Positions 34,997 to 43,241 of a stretch of DNA of 64,000 nt are shown here, one piece after another. The translations under genes and the position numbers were made by a program. The DNA comes from Thermoleophilia bacterium (lineage in GTDB: Bacteria > Actinomycetota > Thermoleophilia > RBG-16-64-13). Under the pieces are notes generated by a model that was not told where the DNA came from, did no database searches, and saw nothing but the letters and a program-made list of their open reading frames with translations. How positions within the stretch are numbered: the first letter of the stretch is position 1; each line of letters begins with the position of its first letter. The stretch covers positions 1,104,501 through 1,168,500 of the forward strand of contig JAOSKU010000001.1 of assembly GCA_027493445.1 (NCBI GenBank). Direction: 5' to 3'.

Positions 34997-35740
34997 ATGG
35001 AACCGGCCGCCGTCGACATCGTAGACCTGCACTTCAGCTATCCCGACGGGACACCCGCCCTGTGCGGAGTCAATCTGCGGGTGCAGGCGGGCGAGTCGGT
35101 GGCCGTGATCGGCCCGAATGGGGCAGGCAAGTCGACCCTCCTGCTCCACCTAAACGGCATCCTGCGGGGCCAGGGCCAGGTATGCATCTTCGGCGTGCGG
35201 GTCCAGGACGGCACCCTGCGCGAGATCCGGCGCCGGGTGGGCGTGGTCTTCCAGGACCCCGATGACCAGCTCTTCCTCACCAGTGTGGCCCAGGACGTGG
35301 CCTTCGGTCCCAGCAACATGAGGCTCTCTGAGGAGGAGATCGCGCGGCGCGTGCACGAATCCCTGGCCGCCGTGGACATGCAGGCCTTCGGCGATCGGGC
35401 GGCTCACCACCTCTCCTTCGGCCAAAAGAAGCGGGTGGCTACGGCCACCGTCCTCTCCATGCAGCCCGACCTTCTGGTTCTCGACGAGCCCTCGGCTAAC
35501 CTGGACCCTCGAGCTCGGCGCCAGCTGGTGCGGATTCTGCGGGGGCTCCCGGTGACCAAGATCATCGTCACCCACGACTTGCCCTACGCGTACGAGATAT
35601 GCGAACGGGCGGTGATCCTGTCGGGAGGCCGAGTGGCGGCAGACGGGCCCATCGACGATATCCTGGGCGACGGCGAGCTTCTCGACAGCCACGACCTGGA
35701 ACTCCCCTACGGCTTCGCCGTCGCCGGAGCGCGCTCATGA
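34997..35740 (+). CDS. cbiO: ECF transporter ATPase CbiO
   Basis: 247 residues. ABC ATPase with Walker A GPNGAGKST, Q-loop VFQDPDDQLF, signature LSFGQKKR, Walker B LLVLDEPSANLD and switch His in IIVTHDLPYAYEI. The single ATPase gene implies a homodimer. Powers Ni/Co uptake through CbiM-Q. Overlaps the next gene as ATGA. Confidence 0.93.
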   Translation: MEPAAVDIVDLHFSYPDGTPALCGVNLRVQAGESVAVIGPNGAGKSTLLLHLNGILRGQGQVCIFGVRVQDGTLREIRRRVGVVFQDPDDQLFLTSVAQDVAFGPSNMRLSEEEIARRVHESLAAVDMQAFGDRAAHHLSFGQKKRVATATVLSMQPDLLVLDEPSANLDPRARRQLVRILRGLPVTKIIVTHDLPYAYEICERAVILSGGRVAADGPIDDILGDGELLDSHDLELPYGFAVAGARS

Positions 35741-36261
35741 ACGGCAGCCAAGGGCGCTCCCACCAGCCCTCGCTCGAACACGGAGCGGCCTTCTCCGCGG
35801 TGGTGCTCACCACGACCGGCCTCTATTGGAAGCTTTCCGGCACCTTCGCCCGACTCAAGGGCTGGATGGCATCCGCGGGTGTGCAGCCGGACGGACCCGC
35901 TCTGGGCATCTTCTATGACGACCCCACCATGACGCCTCCCGAGCAGTGCCGCTACAGCATCGCCTACCCGCTCACCCCCGCCGGCGTTGCGGCCGCCGGG
36001 CAGGCCTTGGGGCGGGTGCCGGTGGAACCCGGCGACACGCTGGAGGTAGCCCACTTCCCGGAAGGCCCCGTGGCCGTACTCACGTACGAAGGCCCAGCCG
36101 CGGACTCCCCGTCGGCCTACATCCGCCTGGCGGAGTGGGTCGAAAGCCAGGGCCTCCGCCCGTCCAGGCCTCCTCAGGAGCGCTACCTGGCCGAGCCGGG
36201 CACGCTGAGCAAGGGGCTCATGCGGGCGGAGCTGCGCCAGCCGGTGGCTCCTGGGGGATGA
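35737..36261 (+). CDS. GyrI-like/SOUL-type effector-binding-domain protein
   Basis: 174 residues, ATG at 35737 overlapping the cbiO stop. Looks like the AraC effector-binding (GyrI-like) fold: LGIFYDDPTMTPPEQCRYSI and LEVAHFPEGPVAVLTYEGP, AYIRLAEWVESQGLRP and ERYL are characteristic. These domains bind small molecules. Placement at the end of the metal-transport operon may be incidental or may mark a tetrapyrrole/cobalt link. The 3' end overlaps the convergent PspC-domain gene by 44 bases. Confidence 0.75.
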   Translation: MNGSQGRSHQPSLEHGAAFSAVVLTTTGLYWKLSGTFARLKGWMASAGVQPDGPALGIFYDDPTMTPPEQCRYSIAYPLTPAGVAAAGQALGRVPVEPGDTLEVAHFPEGPVAVLTYEGPAADSPSAYIRLAEWVESQGLRPSRPPQERYLAEPGTLSKGLMRAELRQPVAPGG

Positions 36262-36433
36262 CGATCCAGAGCACCAGGTAGGCGAGCACACCGGCCCCGC
36301 CGAGCAAGGTGACGAGCACCCACAGAAGGCGTATCACCGTGACGTCGATGCCCAGGTAGTCGGCTACTCCTCCGCAGACGCCGCCGATCATCTTCTCCGT
36401 CCGAGATCGGTACAGTCTTTTCCCGCTGCTCAT
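36218..36433 (-). CDS. PspC-domain small membrane protein
   Basis: 71 residues from ATG at 36433, with AAGGACGGG upstream. PspC signature: RLYRSRTEKMIGGVCGGVADYLGIDVTVIRLLWVL region (residues 6-40), then a TM helix GVLAYLVLWIVIP. PspC-domain proteins sense or respond to envelope stress. Its C-terminus overlaps the convergent GyrI-like gene. Confidence 0.88.
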   Translation of the reverse strand: MSSGKRLYRSRTEKMIGGVCGGVADYLGIDVTVIRLLWVLVTLLGGAGVLAYLVLWIVIPQEPPAGAAPPA

Positions 36434-36576
36434 ACCCGTCCTTCCCTTAAGGCCGCAGAAACCCTCGCGTATCCCAGGATCGGCTCCCTTGACCATTGAG
36501 CTACCGCCGGAGAGCGCCGGGGAAACCCGGCCGGCCGGCAAACGCCCCCGTAGCCCCCGAACAACGTCCGGCGGCC

Positions 36577-37548
36577 TCACTCATCGCTGGTGGTACTCCC
36601 GCTTCCCAGCCGTCCGGCATGTGCGAGCAACGGCCGCCCGGTTTCTGGACAGAAGTCGCTGAAAACCGGGTGACGACCGCCGCAGTGGGAGCAGGCCTCA
36701 CGCACGAGTTTGCCGCACGCCGGGCAGTGAGCGGAAGCCTGTTCCAGCGGGTGGCCGCAGTGCGGGCAGCCGCCGTGACGCAGCCGGTACCTCCCGATCC
36801 GTGCCGGAGCCAGGAGGTATCGCTTCAGAGCCACCAGGGCCGCGACCGTCCCCGCGACCCCGGCCACAGAGATGACAAGGGGGGCAAAATCGGATAGGTG
36901 GTGCCAGGCGTAATCCCCCGCCATCACGACCATCTGGATGCTGGCAAAGACAAGGAAAGCCAGGCCCATGGCTTCGTAGCGGGACTCGCGGCGCTGCAGA
37001 GTCTTCCAGACGAGGAGGGCCACGGCGAAAGCGGCCAGCAGGTAGGCCAGGCGTAAGCCGGCCGATTTGGCATAGTACGAGAGCGTCGCTCGCTCGTAGC
37101 TCGTTTCCACCCGGCGCAGGCGCGGCTCCAGATCCGTCCGGGCGGCCCCCACATCGGCGCGCGACTGCCCGACCAGGACCTTCGCGCCGGCGACGCGAGC
37201 AACCGCCGCCTCATAGGCCGCCCGCGCTCCATCGAGTGCCGCTTTCAAGGAGGGGTCGTTGTCGCCCGCTTCTAGAGCCGTGCGGTACTCTTCCCGCCGG
37301 TACTCGTACTCACGAGTTGCGTCGGCGAGAACCTGGGACCCTTCTTCAGCCCGGCGCTCCCGTCCGGCGAGCGCCTGTTCCGCCGCAGCCAGGGCGGCCT
37401 GGGCGGCCGGAACACCCTCCGCGACCTCGAAGGCGATGCGGTCCGGTCGAGTGAAGTAATCGTCCAGCCGCTCGTAGAGCCATAGTCCGCCAACCAGCAG
37501 GAACCCCACGAGCAGGACGGCGAGCACTCGCTCGGCCATCGTGCTCAC
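36577..37548 (-). CDS. Membrane protein with coiled coil and two C-terminal zinc ribbons
   Basis: 323 residues from GTG at 37548, chosen because AGGAGG lies six bases upstream (ATG at 37539 also possible). One N-terminal TM (VLAVLLVGFLLVGGLWL), an Ala/Glu/Arg-rich coiled-coil region (residues ~40-150), three more TM helices, then CPHCGHPLEQASAHCPACG and CSHCGGRHPVFSDFCPETG, which can each bind zinc. No family recognised. The following small genes also encode multi-CxxC proteins, so this may be one functional set. Confidence 0.75.
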   Translation of the reverse strand: MSTMAERVLAVLLVGFLLVGGLWLYERLDDYFTRPDRIAFEVAEGVPAAQAALAAAEQALAGRERRAEEGSQVLADATREYEYRREEYRTALEAGDNDPSLKAALDGARAAYEAAVARVAGAKVLVGQSRADVGAARTDLEPRLRRVETSYERATLSYYAKSAGLRLAYLLAAFAVALLVWKTLQRRESRYEAMGLAFLVFASIQMVVMAGDYAWHHLSDFAPLVISVAGVAGTVAALVALKRYLLAPARIGRYRLRHGGCPHCGHPLEQASAHCPACGKLVREACSHCGGRHPVFSDFCPETGRPLLAHAGRLGSGSTTSDE

Positions 37549-37605
37549 GGAATACCTCCTAGAGAACCCGACAGAGGCCGGCGTCGGCTCCGGCATCCGT
37601 CTGGC

Positions 37606-37848
37606 TCACGCCTGCCCCAGATCCTCGTAGGTCTGCTCGAAGTCGCACTGGGGGCACTGGTAGAGCTTCTCGCCTGTGCCGGCCACCATGATCTCCAGAT
37701 CGACCTGGCAGCTCGGACAGATACCCGCGGCCATCATGCACTCAGGCGCGGTGCACAGGTACTTGGTCTCACCTCCGGGACCGGTGAGCAGAACCTCGGC
37801 CTCGTGCTCGTCGCAGTTCTCGCAGTAGTGGATGTCCACCGTGCTCAT
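37606..37848 (-). CDS. Small multi-CxxC zinc-ribbon protein
   Basis: 80 residues from ATG at 37848 with GGAGAT just upstream. Cysteines occur as CENC, CTAPEC, CPSC and CPQC, enough for two zinc sites. The rest is acidic. No enzymatic motif. Lies between two other Cys-rich genes in the same direction. Confidence 0.75.
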   Translation of the reverse strand: MSTVDIHYCENCDEHEAEVLLTGPGGETKYLCTAPECMMAAGICPSCQVDLEIMVAGTGEKLYQCPQCDFEQTYEDLGQA

Positions 37849-37902
37849 CTCCTTCGTGGTCGAGCGTCCCGGCACGCGCGCGGGCGGGGACGGCTGCGGG
37901 CG

Positions 37903-38097
37903 CTACTTCTCGATGATCTCCTCTTTGTAGAGATCGGTCTTGAACATCACGCACTCCGGATTGACACAGAACCAGACGCGGTAGGTGTCGCACTCTCCCG
38001 TGGCCCGGCTGCCGGTCATGCCGGTGCGTTCCTCTTCCTCCACCCTGTCGGCCAGCGGTCTGCCACAGTTGATGCAGGTCTTCAGATCGGCTGTCAC
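37903..38097 (-). CDS. Small zinc-ribbon protein
   Basis: 64 residues from GTG at 38097, behind AAGGGGG. Four cysteines in TCINCGRPL and WFCVNPECVMF suit one zinc ribbon. Acidic middle section (RVEEEERTG). No family recognised. Divergent from dcd, with a 180-base spacer containing no obvious promoter. Confidence 0.7.
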   Translation of the reverse strand: MTADLKTCINCGRPLADRVEEEERTGMTGSRATGECDTYRVWFCVNPECVMFKTDLYKEEIIEK

Positions 38098-38277
38098 CCG
38101 GCCCCCTTCCCTCGACGCGACTCCACATGCCCATGGTAGCATCCACGCTTGGGCGCGGTGCCTCCGCCGGCTGCACACACCTTGGCTCGGCTCGCCAGCG
38201 CACGATAGAATGCCCCGCATACCGGAGCCCGCCGACGCATCGCGGACGGACCCGGAGCCGGCCACGGGGGTACGGAC

Positions 38278-38865
38278 ATGATCTTGTCGGATCGCGACAT
38301 ACGAACCGCCCTGCAGCGGGGCGACATCGGCCTCGAACCCTTCGAACCGGCTTTCCTACAGCCGGCCAGCATCGACATCCGGGTCGACCATCGCTTCCGC
38401 ATCTTCTCCAACCACCGCTACACCTGCATCGACCCCCGCGAGTGTCAGGAGGAACTGACCGAGGTGATCACCGTGGCTGAGGGGGGCGTATTCATCCTCC
38501 ACCCGGGGGAGTTCGTGCTGGGCTCCACACTCGAGCGCGTGACGGTGGGAACCGACCATGTCGCCCGCCTGGAGGGCAAGAGCTCCCTGGGGCGTCTGGG
38601 CCTGCTCTGCCACGCCACGGCCGGCTGGATCGATCCCGGCTTCACCGGGCACATCACCCTAGAACTCTCGAACGTGGCCAATCTGCCCATCAAGATCTAC
38701 CCGAGCATGCCCATCGGCCAGCTCTCCTTCGCCCGCCTCTCGTCACCGGCGGATCGACCCTACGGCAGCGAAGGCACCCGAAGCAAGTACCAGGGGCAGG
38801 AAGGTCCCACCGAATCCCGCATGTGGGCCAACTTTACCCCCGACTCTCCGGGGGAACCACGGTGA
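38278..38865 (+). CDS. dcd: dCTP deaminase
   Basis: 195 residues, normal length. [17 protein letters not shown] at the start, [13 protein letters not shown], the substrate-binding [13 protein letters not shown] and the catalytic Glu in [14 protein letters not shown]. Converts dCTP to dUTP (some relatives go on to dUMP). ATG at 38278. Its stop overlaps the QueG-like start as GTGA. Confidence 0.95.
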   Translation: MILSDRDIRTALQRGDIGLEPFEPAFLQPASIDIRVDHRFRIFSNHRYTCIDPRECQEELTEVITVAEGGVFILHPGEFVLGSTLERVTVGTDHVARLEGKSSLGRLGLLCHATAGWIDPGFTGHITLELSNVANLPIKIYPSMPIGQLSFARLSSPADRPYGSEGTRSKYQGQEGPTESRMWANFTPDSPGEPR

Positions 38866-39704
38866 TTCCCCCGATCGCGAGCCCCCTCGCCGGGCTCGAG
38901 CGGCGCCTGCGCACTCTGACCGGCAGTTGCGGGATGCACGCTCTGGGCATCGCCGACATGACGCCCGAGCCGGTGCAGGCCGCCGTGGCGGCCACCGGGG
39001 GTCGGTGGCTCTCGGCCTTTCCCCGCGCGGTCTCCGTCGTGTTTCGACTACAGAACGCCATCGTCGAAGAGCTCCCCGACCACCACCGGGAAAAGGCCCT
39101 TGCCCGTCTGTACGAGTTCCACATCTACAGGGTGGGCAACCCGCACCTCGACCAGGTGGCCACCAGAATCGCCACGGAAATTCAGGAGGCGGGGTATCGA
39201 GCGGTACCGGTGCCCACCTCGGTCGCGGTCGACGGAGGAAGCGGCACGGGAGGCTTCTTGGGCGCCGTGTCACACAAGATGGCCGCCCATCTGAGCGGCC
39301 TTGGCTGGATCGGCCGGAGCTGCTTGCTTGTGACTCCCGACGTCGGACCCCGGGTACGCTTGGCCACCGTCATGACCGACGCCCCCTTCGCGGCAAGAAC
39401 GCCGGCGGACGCCGGCTGCGGCCGCTGCCGCATCTGCGTGCGGGCCTGCCCGGCGCAGGCTTTCTCCGGCAAAGCCTTCGACCCGGCCGACCCCATCGAA
39501 GCCCGCATGGATGTGCGCGCTTGCGAGGCCTACCGGCAGGAGGCCAAGACTCTCACCGGGGTACCCATGTGCGGCGTGTGCGTAGCGGTCTGCCCCCACG
39601 GAAAGCCCGGCAGAAGACTTACGCCTCCTCCCGCACCCCCAGGCGCCGGCCGATATCGCGCGCCACCTCCCGGGCCGAGGGGAAGTCGTGAATCTCCCCT
39701 TTAG
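38862..39704 (+). CDS. QueG-like 4Fe-4S protein (epoxyqueuosine reductase family member)
   Basis: 280 residues from GTG at 38862. The QueG-like N-terminal region has [13 protein letters not shown], and the ferredoxin part has [25 protein letters not shown], then [16 protein letters not shown] and [13 protein letters not shown]. True QueG needs cobalamin and acts on tRNA queuosine; this protein is shorter and lacks the C-terminal HEAT-like part, so activity is open. The Pro-rich last ~35 residues overlap the convergent flavin reductase gene by 86 bases and may reflect a lost stop or base error. Confidence 0.75.
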   Translation: MIPPIASPLAGLERRLRTLTGSCGMHALGIADMTPEPVQAAVAATGGRWLSAFPRAVSVVFRLQNAIVEELPDHHREKALARLYEFHIYRVGNPHLDQVATRIATEIQEAGYRAVPVPTSVAVDGGSGTGGFLGAVSHKMAAHLSGLGWIGRSCLLVTPDVGPRVRLATVMTDAPFAARTPADAGCGRCRICVRACPAQAFSGKAFDPADPIEARMDVRACEAYRQEAKTLTGVPMCGVCVAVCPHGKPGRRLTPPPAPPGAGRYRAPPPGPRGSRESPL

Positions 39705-40209
39705 CGTCCACGCCTGGACAGAGAAGCTCGCCTGCCGGCTCCACCTCGAGCACGTGCCAGAAGTATCTCATGACCTGGCGGGCCCCGTCGAAAACCGTCG
39801 AATAGGTGGTGCCGGCGCAGCATAGGAAGCCCCCCAAACGCCGGGGCCGCCCCGGTTCGATGAGCGGCCGGCGCAGGACGTACTTGATGGCCCAGAAAGG
39901 CTGGCAGCGATCGATCATGGCCTTGGCCTGGGCGGCCAGGCCCATGGAGAAGATCGGCGCCGCCAGGATGATGCTGTCCGCCCCACGCAGCAGAGGATAA
40001 AGCTCTTCCATGCCGTCTTCCACGATGCAGGCACCCCCGTCGAAACACCCGTCGCAGGCGATGCACGGATTGACTTCGAGCTCGCGCAGGCGCAGCTTGG
40101 TCACTTCGGCGCCGGCCTCGCCGGCCGCTTCCAGGGCCCAGTCGAGCAGGGTCTCTGTGTTTCCCTTGCGTCGAGGGCTGGTGGCCAGGCCCAGGACCTT
40201 CACGCTCAC
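39619..40209 (-). CDS. NADPH-dependent FMN reductase / flavodoxin-fold protein
   Basis: 196 residues from GTG at 40209 (GTG 40203 or ATG 40248 also possible). Flavodoxin-like fold with GLATSPRRKGNTETLLD as the FMN phosphate loop, CIACDGCFDGGACIVEDG with clustered Cys as in iron-sulfur flavoproteins, and ADSIILAAPIFSMGLAAQAK. Probably binds FMN and possibly a 4Fe-4S cluster. Seven bases behind the FAD oxidoreductase gene, so the two likely work together in electron transfer. Confidence 0.8.
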   Translation of the reverse strand: MSVKVLGLATSPRRKGNTETLLDWALEAAGEAGAEVTKLRLRELEVNPCIACDGCFDGGACIVEDGMEELYPLLRGADSIILAAPIFSMGLAAQAKAMIDRCQPFWAIKYVLRRPLIEPGRPRRLGGFLCCAGTTYSTVFDGARQVMRYFWHVLEVEPAGELLCPGVDAKGEIHDFPSAREVARDIGRRLGVREEA

Positions 40210-40216
40210 CGGAGGC

Positions 40217-41570
40217 TCACTTCGGAACCCGAGCCCTGAAGCCCACATCGCCTTGCTGCAGAGTCAGGTCGGTCCCGCACACCGGGCACGTAACCAGATC
40301 GCCCTCGCGGGCCCCCTCGCCAGCTGGATCTCATGCTTGCAGACCGGGCACTGGACTCCTTGGTAAGCCGTGCGGTAGGTCAGATCGAACATCTGGTGGA
40401 GCAGGCCGGAAGGCAGCTGGTCTTTGCGCAAGCCCCGCTGGATGGCCTCCTCCAAGGCACCGGCTTCGGCGATGCTGCCCAGCAGCAAGGCTCCGACCAG
40501 CACCTCGTCCCGGTCGAAGATCAGCTTCTTGTAGAACTCGCCGACGGGATAGTCCCCCCGCATCTCGCTCAGGCCGGAGCGGTAGGCGGCGACCGTCTGG
40601 CCGAGGGCCACCAGACTCAGGCCCAGCACCTGCATGTTGAGCACGTCGATCTCGGAGCCCCCTCGACAGCGTCGCCGGCGAGCGCCGCTCCAGCGGCCGC
40701 ACCCTGCCGCCATGAGCGCAGCCAGTTGAAGTAGTTCTTGGCGCTGCCCACGGTCACGTCGCCCGCGGCGTAGATACCTTGCCATGGCGTGGCGAAGCGG
40801 GCGTCGACCTTGAAACCGAAGCCCTCCTCGGGGAGGAAATCTACGGCCGGCGTGTACTCCGCACATACTCCAACGACGTCGGCCAACACTTTGTCGCCCC
40901 CGGCCAGGACCAGGCCCACCGCGCGGCCGTCGCGCCCTTCCACGGCCTCGACGGCCGCTCCCAGCACCAGCTCGGCGCCGCTGGCCCGTACGCGGGCGGC
41001 CGCGATCTCAGCGGCATCTTGGTCCAGGACCTCCGGCCATAGACGCTCGGTGGGCACGAGGTAGGTGGTTTTGAAGCCCGCTCCGGTCAGCGCCCGCACC
41101 ATCTCGAGGGCCACCAGACCGTTCCCGTAGACCAGACCGGTCTGGCCGGCCCCGTCAAGCCCGCGGATCGCCCGGGCCTCGTCCAAGGTCTTGAAGCAGT
41201 TGATGCCGGCCAAGTCGCCGCCCTGGAGGCCTCCCGCCGAAAGGCGGCGGCCGGTGGCCACCAGCATGGCGTCGTAGGAAAGGGTCGTCCCGTCCCCGAA
41301 AGTGACCTTTTGTGCGGCGACGTCCACTCCGGCCACCCGGCTCGAGAGGCGCACATCCAGGCGCTGCTCCTGATAGAACTCCTTCCGCTTCCCCCAAAGA
41401 CGCGCTTCACCCACCGATCCCGAGGCAAAGTCGGCTAGTTGGGGACGGCGGTAGAACGGATAGGCCTCTTCGGTCACCACCGTGATCTCCGCGTCATCCC
41501 GGCGTCGCCGAAGCATTTCGGCCGCCCGCATTCCGGTGACGCCGTTCCCGACGATGAGGTACCTCGCCAT
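40217..41570 (-). CDS. FAD/NAD(P) oxidoreductase with C-terminal zinc ribbon (two apparent frameshifts)
   Basis: Restored length 451 residues, ATG at 41570. Rubredoxin-reductase/NirB-like FAD domain: YLIVGNGVTGMRAAEML, YDAMLVATGRRL, TGLVYGNGLVALEMVRAL and IYAAGDVTVGSAKNYFNW. Missing single G in each of two five-G runs (40658-40662 and 40312-40316) restores the C-terminal region (SEIDVLNMQVLGLSLVALGQ...) and a final zinc ribbon with CPVCKHEIQLA and TCPVCGTDL. Zinc or rubredoxin-like ends are unusual in this family. Followed by a flavodoxin-fold gene; divergent from an HTH regulator. Confidence 0.82.
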
Positions 41571-41708
41571 CCCCGCACTCCTTCCCTCGGACGATCCACT
41601 GCTCCCGCAACATGCCTAGTGTACCAGCCGACCCCCGCCCGGTCAGACCGAACACGAGGATCGGAACCCCCACCGGGAGGTTCTGTGCGTTGGCATAAAC
41701 AAAACCCC

Positions 41709-41737
41709 TTGTGCAGCCGGCCCTGTTCCGTTACACT
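41709..41737 (+). promoter_or_regulatory. Candidate promoter of the HTH/MetV operon
   Basis: TTGTGC and TACACT with 17-base spacing, ending about seven bases before the regulator ATG, so the transcript would be leaderless or nearly so. Pattern match only. Confidence 0.35.
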
Positions 41738-41743
41738 GCCTAC

Positions 41744-42475
41744 ATGACCATCCCAGCGCCATTCTCTCCCGCCGAGGAGCTCGACCTCCTGGCCGACGCC
41801 TTGGGTGACCCCACCAGGAGGGCCATTTTCAAGTACGTAGCCGAGGCGCTTGAACCGGTCACCGCCGCCGACGTTGGCGTCACCTTCGGGGTCCACCGCA
41901 CGGTGGCCCGCTCCCACTTGGAGAAGCTGACCGACACCGGCCTGCTCGAGGCGGAGTTCCGCCACCGCGCCGAGGGCGGCCGTCCGCCCAAGGTGTACTC
42001 CCGGGGCGAGCGCCGGCTCGACCTGCAGCTGCCGGTGCGCCAGTACGAAACCCTCGCCGAGCTCCTGCTCAGCACTCTCGAGCACTTCGGAGACGCGGCC
42101 GAGATCATCGCCGACCAGGTAGGCTATGCCTTCGGGCAGCGACTGTCGACCCTCCATGCACCCGCCAGGTCCCCTCTGGCCGCCCTGATCGAGGCTGGAG
42201 CGAACATCTCGTTGGAGCACGACGGCGATCGACTGCGCGTCGAAGTGCACGACTGCCTCTTCAGGGAGGTGGCCACCCGCCGGCCTCGCCTGGTCTGCAC
42301 CCTCGATCGAGCCGTCCTGCGCGGACTGCTCTCGGCCGTAGAGGGTGAGGTAGTTCTGTGCGAGGCCTCCCGCCGGGACGAGTGCCGGGATGTCTGCTCC
42401 TTGAGCTACGAGAAGAAGCCCTCAACCGCGGGAACGCGCGACACCCCTGACCCCCCGATAGGAGGACACGCATGA
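41744..42475 (+). CDS. ArsR/SufR-like HTH regulator with Cys-rich C-terminus
   Basis: 243 residues from ATG at 41744. N-terminal winged HTH: LLADALGDPTRRAIFKYVAE, VTFGVHRTVARSHLEKLTDTGLL, RRAEGGRPPKVYS-like wing (reads RAEGGRPPKVYSRGERR). The C-terminal ligand part ends with a cysteine set, VCTLDRAVLRGLL, LCEASRRDECRDVC, spaced as in SufR-type regulators that bind an Fe-S cluster. This suggests redox or iron control of the MetV-like gene overlapping its stop (ATGA). Cluster binding is inference. Confidence 0.78.
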   Translation: MTIPAPFSPAEELDLLADALGDPTRRAIFKYVAEALEPVTAADVGVTFGVHRTVARSHLEKLTDTGLLEAEFRHRAEGGRPPKVYSRGERRLDLQLPVRQYETLAELLLSTLEHFGDAAEIIADQVGYAFGQRLSTLHAPARSPLAALIEAGANISLEHDGDRLRVEVHDCLFREVATRRPRLVCTLDRAVLRGLLSAVEGEVVLCEASRRDECRDVCSLSYEKKPSTAGTRDTPDPPIGGHA

Positions 42476-43122
42476 TCATCACCAAGCAGAAGCCCCTCGA
42501 AGACATCATCGAGATGGTCGCCAAGTACAAGCACCTCTTCTACGTGGGTTGCGGCCAGTGCTCCACCCAGTGCCAGACCGGGGGCGAGTGGGAAATCGAG
42601 GAACTGAGCAGGCTCCTGGAGGAGGAAGGCCACAGGACCAGCGGCTCGACCGTGGTCTACGCCCCCTGCCATGAACTCGACACCAAGCGCCACTTCCGCA
42701 AGCACAAGGAGCAGCTGGCGCGCACCGACGCGGTGATCGTCATGAGCTGCGGCGCGGGCGTGCAATCGGCGGTTGAGGGCACCGACCTCCCCGTATTCCC
42801 CTCGAACGACAGTCTCTTCTTGGGGAACTCCCAGCGCCACATGCACTTCGAGGAAAAGTGCTCCACATGCGGCGAATGCGTGCTGCAGTGGACCGGAGGC
42901 ATCTGCCCGGTGACCCGCTGCCCGAAGGGTCTCCTCAACGGGCCCTGCGGGGGTACGAACCACGGCAAGTGCGAAGTCGATAGCGACAGGCCCTGTGCTT
43001 GGACCCTCATCTACGAGCGTCTGGAGAGCCTGGGCGAGCTCGACATGTTCCGCAAGATCCAGCCGCCCAAGAACTACGCGGCTGTCAAGAGGCCTGGCCT
43101 CATGCGGGAAGAGGTGCGATAG
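42472..43122 (+). CDS. MetV-like protein (methylenetetrahydrofolate reductase C-terminal-domain family)
   Basis: 216 residues. MIITKQKPLEDIIEMVAKYK, VGCGQCSTQCQTGG, YAPCHELDTKRHF, VMSCGAGVQSA, EEKCSTCGECVLQW, GICPVTRCPKGLLNGPCGG and a Cys-rich end match the MetV-type accessory subunit, which in acetogens and relatives partners MetF and carries Fe-S or zinc sites. MetF, the catalytic subunit, is not in this window. Follows the HTH regulator as ATGA. Then comes a strong terminator hairpin. Confidence 0.85.
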   Translation: MIITKQKPLEDIIEMVAKYKHLFYVGCGQCSTQCQTGGEWEIEELSRLLEEEGHRTSGSTVVYAPCHELDTKRHFRKHKEQLARTDAVIVMSCGAGVQSAVEGTDLPVFPSNDSLFLGNSQRHMHFEEKCSTCGECVLQWTGGICPVTRCPKGLLNGPCGGTNHGKCEVDSDRPCAWTLIYERLESLGELDMFRKIQPPKNYAAVKRPGLMREEVR

Positions 43123-43168
43123 CCCCCCGCACAAGCTGTCCGCTCGATCGCGGATGCGGGAGAACGCG

Positions 43169-43204
43169 GCGAGGGCCGCCCCGGTGATCCGGGGCGGCCC
43201 TCGC
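43169..43204. terminator. Bidirectional terminator hairpin, 16-bp perfect stem
   Basis: Arms GCGAGGGCCGCCCCGG and CCGGGGCGGCCCTCGC around a TGAT loop. Lies between the convergent ends of the MetV-like gene and the flavodiiron gene and probably serves both. No T-run. Confidence 0.8.
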
Positions 43205-43241
43205 CCTCTCTGCCTCGTAGTCTCCGCCCTGAAGCAGGGAG

